DNA from: Chloroflexota bacterium
Lineage (GTDB): Bacteria > Chloroflexota > Anaerolineae > B4-G1
Reading direction: 5' to 3'
Length of the DNA: 6,040 nucleotides
NCBI GenBank assembly: GCA_030596915.1
Contig: JAUVSX010000207.1
Location: forward strand, 1-6,040
Positions 1 through 5,889 of this stretch are shown here, in pieces. A program made the position numbers and the translations under genes. Position 1 is the first letter of the stretch; every line of letters starts with the position of its first letter. The notes below the pieces were generated by a model. The model ran no database searches, was not told where the DNA came from, and was given only the letters and a program-made list of their open reading frames with translations.

Positions 1-819
1 CCTTTGGGTGACCTCTTCTGTGTCCCGCACTGCTCGCCTGTTCCCGTGCGGTCGGTCGCAGCCGTGGTCAACCCCGGTTCCTCGGAACTCTCGACCTGGG
101 GGCTGAACCTGTACCTGCCCATGCCCTACTCCTCTGCTCGCATTGCGCTGTCGTACGACACCGCGCCTGGTGCGCCAGACGACCGCATACCATTCTGGTA
201 CCACATCGATCTGGAGTCGCACGCTGCGCCTCCCGCGGCGGATACGGGACGCTTCCACGCCCAGTGGCGCCGCGAGAATCGCACCACCCCGAGGGGCGGA
301 ACCGAGCGGGATGACCCCAGATGGAACGGGGCCAACCTGACTGGAGAGGAGAACTACGTAGCTCTCGAGGCCGAGGGCGCAGGCCACATGGTTGGGCTCC
401 ACCTGCAGATAGACAACCTGGGGGGAGGCTGGTATGGCGAAGGAGACGACATGGTTTTCGTGGACGGCAGGCCCGGTGATCTCTGGCCACCCACCTACCA
501 CGGGACAGGTTCTGAGGAGATCTTCGGTGGGGGCGCGTGCCCGAACATCGCCTACGCCGGCCCCTACACAGGGTTCCACCTTGTGGAAAGCGCTGATCAC
601 ACGGGGAAGAACGCGATGTACCGTTGGTACCTCGTAGACCCGATCCGTTTCACCCGATCCCTGGTATGGACGATTGAGCACGGACACGACAACAACTACG
701 CGAATGACTACACGAGTGTTGCCTATTGGTACCAGATCGAGCCCCACGCGCCCTTCCCTGCACTGCCTCCACTACAGTCCAGACTGCCCCGTTTCCCGGC
801 CGCGGAATCGGTGTTGTAA
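1..819 (+). CDS. DUF2961 / GH172-like glycoside hydrolase, 5'-truncated
   Basis: C-terminal part of a DUF2961-domain protein, the fold now classed as glycoside hydrolase family GH172. Characterised members act on furanosides such as difructose dianhydride or D-arabinofuranan. The frame is open to the window edge, and the TTG at 4 is probably not the real start: the visible 272 codons begin within a GDLF segment that in this family lies about 80-100 residues in, so the N-terminus and any signal peptide are missing. Numbering from that TTG, family hallmarks are the WGLNLYLPMPY block (32-42), a FWYHIDLE strand (64-71), the acidic GEGDDMVFVDG motif (145-155), GTGSEEIFGGG (167-177), and the terminal TRSLVWTIEHGHDNN and TSVAYWYQ blocks (217-244). 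The glutamates in the GEGDD and GTGSEE motifs are the likely catalytic acids, inferred from family conservation. The C-terminus looks complete, ending in TAA. Family assignment is firm; the substrate is unknown. degV follows 27 bases later on the same strand. Confidence 0.87.
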   Translation, partial: PLGDLFCVPHCSPVPVRSVAAVVNPGSSELSTWGLNLYLPMPYSSARIALSYDTAPGAPDDRIPFWYHIDLESHAAPPAADTGRFHAQWRRENRTTPRGGTERDDPRWNGANLTGEENYVALEAEGAGHMVGLHLQIDNLGGGWYGEGDDMVFVDGRPGDLWPPTYHGTGSEEIFGGGACPNIAYAGPYTGFHLVESADHTGKNAMYRWYLVDPIRFTRSLVWTIEHGHDNNYANDYTSVAYWYQIEPHAPFPALPPLQSRLPRFPAAESVL

Positions 820-836
820 AGGCTAAATGCCACAAC

Positions 837-841
837 GGAGG
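837..841 (+). promoter_or_regulatory. Ribosome binding site of the degV-family gene
   Basis: GGAGG lies 5 bases before the ATG at 847, a strong Shine-Dalgarno match that fixes the start of the DegV-family gene. It sits in the 27-base gap after the hydrolase stop codon, which is compatible with the two genes sharing a transcript. I see no separate promoter in that gap. Confidence 0.75.
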
Positions 842-846
842 CGGCC

Positions 847-1707
847 ATGACCTCGATTGCCATCGTCACAGACAGCGACGCCAGCCTACCGCTCGATGTC
901 GCAGCGCGGCACGGCATCCGCCAAGTGCCCATCACCGTACACTTTGGCGACGAAGTGTTGCGGACTGGGATCGACATCGACGACACTCAACTGTTTGACC
1001 GAATCGACCGTGAGGGGCAGCTACCCACAACCGCCGCGCCGTCCCCGGGTGCATTTGCTGAGGCCTATCAGGGAGCATTCGACGCCGGCGCCACGGCAGT
1101 CGTCTGCCTGTGTGTCAGCGGCGAGGTCAGTGCCACCTACGCCGCTGCTGCCAGCGCTCGCGACCTCCTGCCCGGGCGTGAGATAGCCATCCTCGACACG
1201 CGCACGTTGTCGATGAGCCAGGGCTTCATGGCGCTCGCTGCAGCCGAAGCGGCCGAGGCGGGGGCATCCGTGGACGAGATCATCGCCAAGGCTCAGGACG
1301 TGGGCGCCCGAACGCACTTGTACGCATCGCTCTCCACCTTGAAGTACCTGGCCATGAGCGGACGGGTTGGGCATCTGGCGGCCGGCTTCGCGGGCGTACT
1401 GAACGTCAAGCCGATCCTGACGATCCGGGAGGGAAAGCTTGACCTACTAGAAAAGGTGCGCACGAGGCGCAAGGCGTGGTCTCGGGTGGTCGACCTAACC
1501 GTTCAGGCTGCAGGCGGGCGGCCCGTCGAGCGAGCGGCCATCGTGCACGTGAGAGCGTTGAACGAGGCCAAGCAATTCCAGGAGTTGCTTGGCGACCATC
1601 TGCCGTGCCCAGATGAGGTCATTGTGGCCGAACTATCGGCCGGCCTATCGGTCCACGCCGGCGCAGGACTTGTGGGCGTCGCCGTCGTCGCCACGCCGGC
1701 CCGCTAA
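847..1707 (+). CDS. DegV family fatty-acid-binding protein (FakB-like)
   Basis: Complete 286-residue DegV-family protein, a normal length for the family. DegV/FakB proteins are cytosolic and bind one fatty acid; in Firmicutes FakB presents it to the kinase FakA, which makes acyl-phosphate for phospholipid synthesis. Visible motifs in order: N-terminal IVTDSDASLP (6-15), PTTAAPSPGAF (60-70), SGEVSATY (91-98, for the usual SSxLSGTY), DTRTLSMSQGF (117-127), SLSTLKYLAMSGRVG (161-175), LNVKPIL (185-191), and the C-terminal HAGAGLVGV (270-278). T61/T62, S91 and H270 fall where the family places its carboxylate-binding Thr, Ser and His, and R173 matches the conserved Arg in the GGR-type motif. The start is ATG with GGAGG 5 bases upstream. 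No FakA-like kinase is visible in the window, so the acyl-phosphate role is an inference from the family. The gene is convergent with the DUF4129 gene, with 38 bases between the stops. Confidence 0.93.
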   Translation: MTSIAIVTDSDASLPLDVAARHGIRQVPITVHFGDEVLRTGIDIDDTQLFDRIDREGQLPTTAAPSPGAFAEAYQGAFDAGATAVVCLCVSGEVSATYAAAASARDLLPGREIAILDTRTLSMSQGFMALAAAEAAEAGASVDEIIAKAQDVGARTHLYASLSTLKYLAMSGRVGHLAAGFAGVLNVKPILTIREGKLDLLEKVRTRRKAWSRVVDLTVQAAGGRPVERAAIVHVRALNEAKQFQELLGDHLPCPDEVIVAELSAGLSVHAGAGLVGVAVVATPAR

Positions 1708-1745
1708 CTAGCTGGCGCCCGCGCGGCGAGCCCGAGACAGGTCCC

Positions 1746-3200
1746 TCAGGCGCGAGGCGCCGGAGACTCGCGGACCAGCCGCCACGCTGCCCGGACATCG
1801 TCCAGCACGGCAGGATCCTCGGGAGCCTCGCCGTAATGTACGGCAATGTATGCCTCGGTAATGCCTTTGAGCTCTGCCGCGAGGCCGGGGAATGCCTGCG
1901 TAAGTTCGGGGAGATACTCGTACGGCGTCTGCTGAGGCAAACGTGGATAGCCACGTTCGCCGCCAAGCGCAGTGACGTGAGCGTAGATCCGGCGGATGGT
2001 CGCTGCGGCCAGCAGCCGGCTGAGGCGCGATCTGCCCTTGGCCGCAACTTCGTCAAGCCACCTTCGCGCACCGTCAGCGGCGTTCCGCGCTCCTTGGCCG
2101 ACGTCCACACCCTCCCACACCGATTCCCGCTCTCCGCCCGGCCGGGCGTCCACACGCCGGCGCAGCCACCGAAGCGAGAGCGCCACCCCGATGATCAGAA
2201 GTGCAGCACCTCCCAGGATTACCACTGTCCGGAGCGATGCGAGTTGCTCTGCTGACCACCGCGAAGGTCCTGCCTCCGGTTGAGGCACCTGCAGGCGAGT
2301 CAAGGGCGCGACCAGGCCCCGTAGGTTGTCGAGGCTCACGTCGCGCACAAAGAGGCGCGCCACGGACACCAGCGCCTCCGTCACCAGACCTGCAACAAAT
2401 ATGATGCCCGTCACGACGGCGCGCAGAACCGCGAGGCCAGGGCGCGCAACCCACATCAGATTGTCCCCCGTCAGCACGGCGGCAACGCCAGCCGCCAGCA
2501 GGACCACTACCAGTCCCGCCACCGCCAGCCCAGCCAGCCAACCCAAGCTCACCAATGAGCGGCCGCTCCCAACCCGCTCATCCGCCTCGTCAGCGCGAGA
2601 CAGGGCGATGCCAACCAGTCCCGCAAAGAAAAAGGCGAACACGAAATACTGGTGTGGCCAGTCGATGATGAGGCTACCGAGGACCGTCGTGATAGACAGT
2701 GCCACGATACCAAGGCGAAAGCGGAAAGCCACATCGAGACTCGTCGTTCGACGCCGCGCCAGCGCGAGGCCTCGCCACCACAGGAACAGCACCAGGACGA
2801 AGACAAAACCCTCCCGCGGAACTGTCAGCCCCTCCAAGTTCGCCCGTCTGAGCCAATCGACCGCTTCCCCCAACCAGGTGAGGCGCAGAAGCCGAGTGTG
2901 GGGATAGAGTAGCTGGTGCACGGCGAAGAGGCCGCTGAGCACGATGCCTATGCCTAGAAGCACTGCTCGAATAGCAGGGCGCAGCGCGAAGTGGAGGGTC
3001 GCGCGTGCCACGTACTGCACCCCCAGCACGATCAGCAGAAGCACCGATGCAAGAAGAGCCGGTTGGACCGGAAAGATGAGCGAAAGGAGGCCGGCAATCA
3101 GCGGCGCGTAGAGGCATACGTCCATCACGCCAAGCGTGATGACTATCAGCTCGTGGGGAATCGATGCCCGAGTGCGGAGCCTGGTCGCCGCTGCCGTCAT
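1746..3200 (-). CDS. Multi-spanning membrane protein with C-terminal DUF4129 domain
   Basis: Protein of 484 residues starting at the ATG at 3200. That start overlaps the DUF58 stop as ATGA, which favours it over an in-frame TTG 24 bases upstream and implies translational coupling. About nine hydrophobic segments are visible: roughly 17-43, 46-66, 76-98, 131-147, 162-180, 184-200, 216-243, 255-282 and 325-343. A charged stretch (345-400, with an RWLRRR start) follows, then a DUF4129 domain (about 400-476) with IRRIYAHVTALGG, the YPRLPQQTPYEYL block and FPGLAAELKGITEAYIAVHYGE. DUF4129 is typically the cytoplasmic tail of TgpA-type transglutaminases next to MoxR and DUF58 genes. Here the segment between the last two membrane spans is only about 40 residues, and no transglutaminase Cys-His-Asp core is seen. 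It is last in the moxR-DUF58-DUF4129 operon. Biochemical role is unknown; it is likely the membrane partner of the MoxR/DUF58 pair. Confidence 0.85.
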   Translation of the reverse strand: MTAAATRLRTRASIPHELIVITLGVMDVCLYAPLIAGLLSLIFPVQPALLASVLLLIVLGVQYVARATLHFALRPAIRAVLLGIGIVLSGLFAVHQLLYPHTRLLRLTWLGEAVDWLRRANLEGLTVPREGFVFVLVLFLWWRGLALARRRTTSLDVAFRFRLGIVALSITTVLGSLIIDWPHQYFVFAFFFAGLVGIALSRADEADERVGSGRSLVSLGWLAGLAVAGLVVVLLAAGVAAVLTGDNLMWVARPGLAVLRAVVTGIIFVAGLVTEALVSVARLFVRDVSLDNLRGLVAPLTRLQVPQPEAGPSRWSAEQLASLRTVVILGGAALLIIGVALSLRWLRRRVDARPGGERESVWEGVDVGQGARNAADGARRWLDEVAAKGRSRLSRLLAAATIRRIYAHVTALGGERGYPRLPQQTPYEYLPELTQAFPGLAAELKGITEAYIAVHYGEAPEDPAVLDDVRAAWRLVRESPAPRA

Positions 3201-4603
3201 GACTGGCGCCCTGCACCGCCCCAACCTCCAGCGCTGGCCGCTGTCAGGTGCGCCGGCGCCTGCGCGGTTCGCTCGTGAGGCCGCCGCGGCGCCAGCCCGG
3301 CAGCTTCGAGCGCAGCCGCGGCGTCGATCGCCCCCTGTCCGCTCCGACCGAAGGCCGGCGTGTCGGGTGGGAGATGGTGGACCGTCACGCCCTCCAGGTG
3401 GGGCGGCGCCTCCTCAGCGAGTGAGATCAGCGTCATAGGTCTGCCAGCGCTCTGCAAGCGGAGGATAGATGCCAACAGGTCGTCGGTGACGATCGCCGTC
3501 ACAACAACCATAGTAGCGCCCCAGGGCAGCCGGGGGCTCTCGCGTCGCAGCAGGCCTCCGATGGATATGGTCGCGAAGCTCGTCACTCCGGCGAGGGCTT
3601 CGAGAATCGCGGCCAGTTGGCCGGGGGAGCGCCCAGGCGGCACACGGACTGCCTGGTCAGAGAGAGGCATCGAGCCGTTCGCAACCAGACCGACCTTGTA
3701 CTCCCGCCCCATACCCCACGTGGCAATCGAACCAGCCACGCTGATGGCAGACTCGAATAGCTCTGGAAGCACGCCCTTCCAGTGATGCTCGAAGGTCGTC
3801 ACGTTGAGCAGGATCCCCAGCGTGGGTGTTGCCGCGGGTTCGTAGACTCGTACCTGGAGCTGCCCCCGGTGAGCAGTTGCCTTCCAGTGGACGCGTCGCA
3901 GGTCATCCTCAGGGTGGTAGTCGCGAACGCCTATCGTGCGCAGCGGATCGTCGAGCAGACGGCGGTGAGCCGCGCTCTCACCAAACGGCTCCTTCGATGC
4001 CAGCCCCAGTTCTGCCAGGGGCCAAATGCGCGGGTAGACCACCAGGCGGTCGCCCGGCTCCCCAACCCCATGCTCCTCGAACAGCGTGAACACGTCGCCA
4101 GACCGCAGATGCACGGGTCCCAGCCGGTAGCACCCGCGCGCCGTACACCTCAGCTCGTATCTGCGAATGACCCGCTCGTACCATTTCAGCGCCAGCACGT
4201 TGCGAAGCAGACCCACTTTGGGATCGTGCGTGGGCAGGAGCTGACCCTGGACTAGCGGGAGCACGAGCGGAATCTGATCGGTTGCCTCGAGCCACGTCAG
4301 CGGCAGCAGTTTGCGGTTGGTGATCCGTATCGCGACCTGGATGGTCTCGTCAGGGAAGGCTCGAAGCTTGTCAAATGAGCGCCGGTACTCAACGTTGCGC
4401 AGAGATTGTCCCTTCCACCACCAGGCTACTGGGATGACGGTCACCAGACAGGCAGCCACCACGAACAGCACGTGCTGCCTGAGGGCGACTCCCGCGACGA
4501 TGAGCAGAGTTGCCATCCAGAACCACGCCGCGCTGAACTGGGCGTTGCCTCGCGCGGAGCCCCCTTGCTCGCGGCCGGACGCTGGCCCGCTTGTCTCCGA
4601 CAC
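3197..4603 (-). CDS. DUF58 domain-containing protein (MoxR-associated, vWA-like)
   Basis: Complete 468-residue DUF58 protein. Two hydrophobic segments near the N-terminus (about 25-41 and 44-63) form a hairpin anchor, a common arrangement in this family. A beta-rich region follows, with RCTARGCYRLGPVHLRSGD (152-170) and VYPRIWPL (189-196). The DUF58 signature is GVRDYHPEDDLRRVHWKAT (225-243), followed by QVRVYE (250-255), and then a vWA-like C-terminal half. The tail from about residue 440 is rich in Ala, Pro and Gly and probably disordered. The start is GTG, directly preceded by an in-frame TAG and with GGGAGG 8 bases upstream, so no earlier start is possible. It lies 48 bases downstream of moxR, and its TGA overlaps the ATG of the DUF4129 gene. 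By family knowledge it is a likely client or adaptor of the MoxR ATPase; the molecular function is not established. Confidence 0.92.
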   Translation of the reverse strand: MSETSGPASGREQGGSARGNAQFSAAWFWMATLLIVAGVALRQHVLFVVAACLVTVIPVAWWWKGQSLRNVEYRRSFDKLRAFPDETIQVAIRITNRKLLPLTWLEATDQIPLVLPLVQGQLLPTHDPKVGLLRNVLALKWYERVIRRYELRCTARGCYRLGPVHLRSGDVFTLFEEHGVGEPGDRLVVYPRIWPLAELGLASKEPFGESAAHRRLLDDPLRTIGVRDYHPEDDLRRVHWKATAHRGQLQVRVYEPAATPTLGILLNVTTFEHHWKGVLPELFESAISVAGSIATWGMGREYKVGLVANGSMPLSDQAVRVPPGRSPGQLAAILEALAGVTSFATISIGGLLRRESPRLPWGATMVVVTAIVTDDLLASILRLQSAGRPMTLISLAEEAPPHLEGVTVHHLPPDTPAFGRSGQGAIDAAAALEAAGLAPRRPHERTAQAPAHLTAASAGGWGGAGRQS

Positions 4604-4611
4604 CTATTTGG

Positions 4612-4617
4612 CCTCCC
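4612..4617 (-). promoter_or_regulatory. Ribosome binding site of the DUF58 gene
   Basis: On the minus strand GGGAGG lies 8 bases before the GTG at 4603. Because an in-frame TAG comes immediately before the GTG, this site and the stop together settle the start codon. It lies in the 48-base gap after moxR. No convincing promoter or terminator is seen in that gap, so DUF58 is probably read from the moxR transcript. Confidence 0.7.
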
Positions 4618-4651
4618 AGCCGTGACGACAGGAGTCAGACATGCCCCGCGC

Positions 4652-5590
4652 CTACAGCGTCTCCACTGGGACGGGGACGGTCTCGACCACATCCATGACG
4701 ACGTCGGCGAGGCGTCGGCCCCGGAGACGCGTGGCGGGGCTGATGAGAACACGATGGGTGAGGACATAAGGGGCCATGTGTTTCACATCGTCGGGCAGCA
4801 CGAACTCTCGGCCGCGGATCGCCGCCCACGCTTGCGCAGATCGGTACAGCCCCATCGTTCCACGAGGGCTCACGCCCAGTTGGATGGCATCGTTTGCCCG
4901 CGTGGCCCGCACGACATCCACGACGTACCCTCGGACAGACTCCTCGACACGTACTTTGCGTACCTCGCCCTGCAGGAAGATCAGCTCCTCGGGATGGGTC
5001 ACCGCCGCCAGGCTCTCAAGCGGATCCTCGCGCTCGAAGCGCACGAGCATCGCGTGCTCCTGATCGGCCGTTGGATAGCCCAGCGCCAAACGGATGAGGA
5101 AGCGATCCACCTGCGCTTCTGGGAGCGGAGATGTGCCCTCCAGCTCGATTGGGTTCTGCGTCGCCAGGGTGGGGAGAGGGCGGGGCAGCGCGTAGGTCTC
5201 GCGCTCGACTGTAATCTGCCGCTCCTGCATAGCTTCCAATAGAGCTGACTGGGTTCGTGGCGTGGCCCGGTTGATCTCGTCAGCCAACACGACCTGCGCC
5301 ATCACCGGCCCTGGACGAAACTCGAACTCCTGCGTCTTCTGGTTGAAAAAGCTGATGCCGGTGATGTCTGACGGAAGCAGATCGGGCGTGAACTGGATCC
5401 GACTGAACGTACAACCGAGGCTGGTCGCCATTGCCCTGGCCAGCGTTGTCTTGCCGATCCCGGGCACGTCCTCAATCAACAGATGCCCCTCGCAGAGTAC
5501 GGCCACCAGTGCAAGGTCGATTGTCTCTGGCTTGCCGACGATGACCTTCTGGATGTTCTCGCGAACCCGGGCAGCGACTTCAGCGATCAT
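4652..5590 (-). CDS. MoxR family AAA+ ATPase
   Basis: Complete 312-residue MoxR-type AAA+ ATPase, typical in length. Family members are thought to act as chaperone-like remodelers that use ATP to assemble or activate vWA or DUF58 partner proteins. Motifs present: Walker A VPGIGKTT (42-49, with K47 and T48), the RIQFTPDLLPSDITG block (64-78), Walker B VVLADEIN (100-107, with D104/E105), RTQSALLEAMQE (112-123), sensor 1 LATQNPIE (142-149, with N146), the LPEAQVDRF arginine-finger region (156-164, with R163), and sensor 2 SPRG (241-244). All the residues expected for ATP binding and hydrolysis are present. The start chosen is ATG at 5590, with GGAGG 5 bases upstream. A GTG at 5602 is in frame but overlaps that Shine-Dalgarno, so it is unlikely to be used. 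It is the first gene of the moxR-DUF58-DUF4129 operon. The gene symbol is left blank because many MoxR subfamilies exist. Confidence 0.95.
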   Translation of the reverse strand: MIAEVAARVRENIQKVIVGKPETIDLALVAVLCEGHLLIEDVPGIGKTTLARAMATSLGCTFSRIQFTPDLLPSDITGISFFNQKTQEFEFRPGPVMAQVVLADEINRATPRTQSALLEAMQERQITVERETYALPRPLPTLATQNPIELEGTSPLPEAQVDRFLIRLALGYPTADQEHAMLVRFEREDPLESLAAVTHPEELIFLQGEVRKVRVEESVRGYVVDVVRATRANDAIQLGVSPRGTMGLYRSAQAWAAIRGREFVLPDDVKHMAPYVLTHRVLISPATRLRGRRLADVVMDVVETVPVPVETL

Positions 5591-5595
5591 TTCGA

Positions 5596-5600
5596 CCTCC
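5596..5600 (-). promoter_or_regulatory. Ribosome binding site of the moxR-type gene
   Basis: On the minus strand GGAGG ends 5 bases before the ATG at 5590. This decides between two in-frame starts: the GTG at 5602 overlaps the GGAGG itself and has no good site of its own upstream, so the ATG is the likely start. Confidence 0.75.
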
Positions 5601-5680
5601 ACATCCGCGCCGATCAGCGCAGCAGGTGTGCCTCAACCCTATTACACGGCCAGTGCGGCCGGGGTTCGGCATATTCGTCC

Positions 5681-5686
5681 AGTGTA
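5681..5686 (-). promoter_or_regulatory. Possible -10 box of the moxR operon
   Basis: On the minus strand the hexamer is TACACT, four of six matches to TATAAT. It is followed by GG and would give a leader of roughly 85 bases before moxR. The hexamer 17 bases upstream (ATGCCG, 5704-5709) is a poor -35 match, so this is a weak call. The same TACACTGG string occurs facing the other way at 5820-5827 before the glutaredoxin-like gene. Confidence 0.22.
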
Positions 5687-5720
5687 CCACGCGGGAGCAG
5701 TCCCGGCATCTATTTTCTGG

Positions 5721-5766
5721 GCGCGCGCACGCCGTGGCCCGCGCAGGGATGCGCGCGCGACGGCGT
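5721..5766. repeat. GC-rich interlocking inverted repeats
   Basis: GCGCGCGCA at 5721-5729 is perfectly complementary to TGCGCGCGC at 5750-5758, a 9-base stem with a 20-base loop. Separately, ACGCCGT at 5729-5735 is perfectly complementary to ACGGCGT at 5760-5766, a 7-base stem. The two stems cross, so together they would form a pseudoknot-like arrangement or act as alternatives. There is no T-tract after either stem, so this does not look like a simple intrinsic terminator. Low-complexity GC alternation makes chance a real possibility. Confidence 0.45.
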
Positions 5767-5796
5767 CGAGATCAGGGGTGGTGCCGAGGAACCTTG

Positions 5797-5825
5797 TTGC
5801 TCCGAATCCCGGGATGCGATACACT
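5797..5825 (+). promoter_or_regulatory. Candidate sigma70-type promoter for the glutaredoxin-like gene
   Basis: TTGCTC (5797-5802) and TACACT (5820-5825) are separated by 17 bases, the ideal spacing, though each box matches the consensus only partly (three and four of six). Transcription from here would start around 5832 and give a leader of about 58 bases before the GTG at 5890. TATAGT at 5833-5838 is a better -10 hexamer alone but has no matching -35 at a normal distance. Confidence 0.35.
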
Positions 5826-5835
5826 GGGCGTGTAT
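5819..5835. promoter_or_regulatory. Palindrome over the candidate -10 box, possible operator
   Basis: ATACAC, five bases (TGGGC), then GTGTAT: a perfect 6-5-6 inverted repeat. It covers the candidate -10 box and the expected transcription start of the downstream gene, a position where a bound dimeric repressor would block initiation. Six-base arms can occur by chance, and no regulator gene is present in the window to support it. Confidence 0.3.
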
Positions 5836-5879
5836 AGTGCAGCACAGGGGCTCCGAGCCATAGCGGCCGCGGCGACGAG

Positions 5880-5884
5880 GGAGG
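5880..5884 (+). promoter_or_regulatory. Ribosome binding site of the glutaredoxin-like gene
   Basis: GGAGG inside a purine-rich run lies 5 bases before the GTG at 5890. It supports that GTG over an in-frame GTG at 5908, which would leave too little before the first strand of the domain, and over an in-frame GTG at 5830, which has no such site. Confidence 0.65.
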
Positions 5885-5889
5885 AGAGA

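Larger units (their letters stand above)
5591..5889. other. Divergent intergenic region between moxR and the glutaredoxin-like gene
   Basis: About 300 bases without a convincing gene, separating two divergently transcribed genes. Open frames run through it, but they have no family features, overlap on both strands and lack proper ribosome binding sites, so I regard them as chance in GC-rich DNA. What it does hold: a GC-rich double inverted repeat (5721-5766), a candidate + strand promoter (5797-5825), a small palindrome over its -10 box (5819-5835), and a weak - strand -10-like box (5681-5686). No tRNA or recognisable riboswitch is seen. Confidence 0.6.

Noticed and set aside
1694..1717. Possible hairpin across the degV-family stop codon (CGCCGGC with GCTGGCG, one G-U pair, 10-base loop), considered as a terminator between convergent genes.
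   Set aside because: There is no T-tract on either strand, the loop is long, and the stem lies partly in coding sequence. Stems of this size are common in DNA this GC-rich.
3201..3224. Alternative TTG start of the DUF4129 gene, eight codons upstream.
   Set aside because: The ATG at 3200 overlaps the DUF58 stop in the typical ATGA arrangement and gives a normal N-terminus before the first membrane span.
4406..5242. Long + strand open frame (278 codons) antisense to the moxR and DUF58 genes.
   Set aside because: It is a shadow of the real minus-strand genes, whose AAA+ and DUF58 motifs are unmistakable. The translation is rich in His, Arg and Asp without family features.
5587..5604. Five-codon reading frame (M-W-R-S-K) on the minus strand whose TGA overlaps the moxR ATG, considered as a leader peptide.
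   Set aside because: It has no ribosome binding site of its own and consists largely of the moxR Shine-Dalgarno region. Most likely chance.
5641..5700. GGTTCG-like string that resembles a tRNA T-arm.
   Set aside because: No acceptor, anticodon or D-arm stems can be built around it on either strand.
5483..5863. Open frame on the + strand across the start of moxR and the intergenic region, about 126 codons.
   Set aside because: Its first third is antisense to the conserved N-terminus of moxR, it has no ribosome binding site, and the translation shows no domain features.
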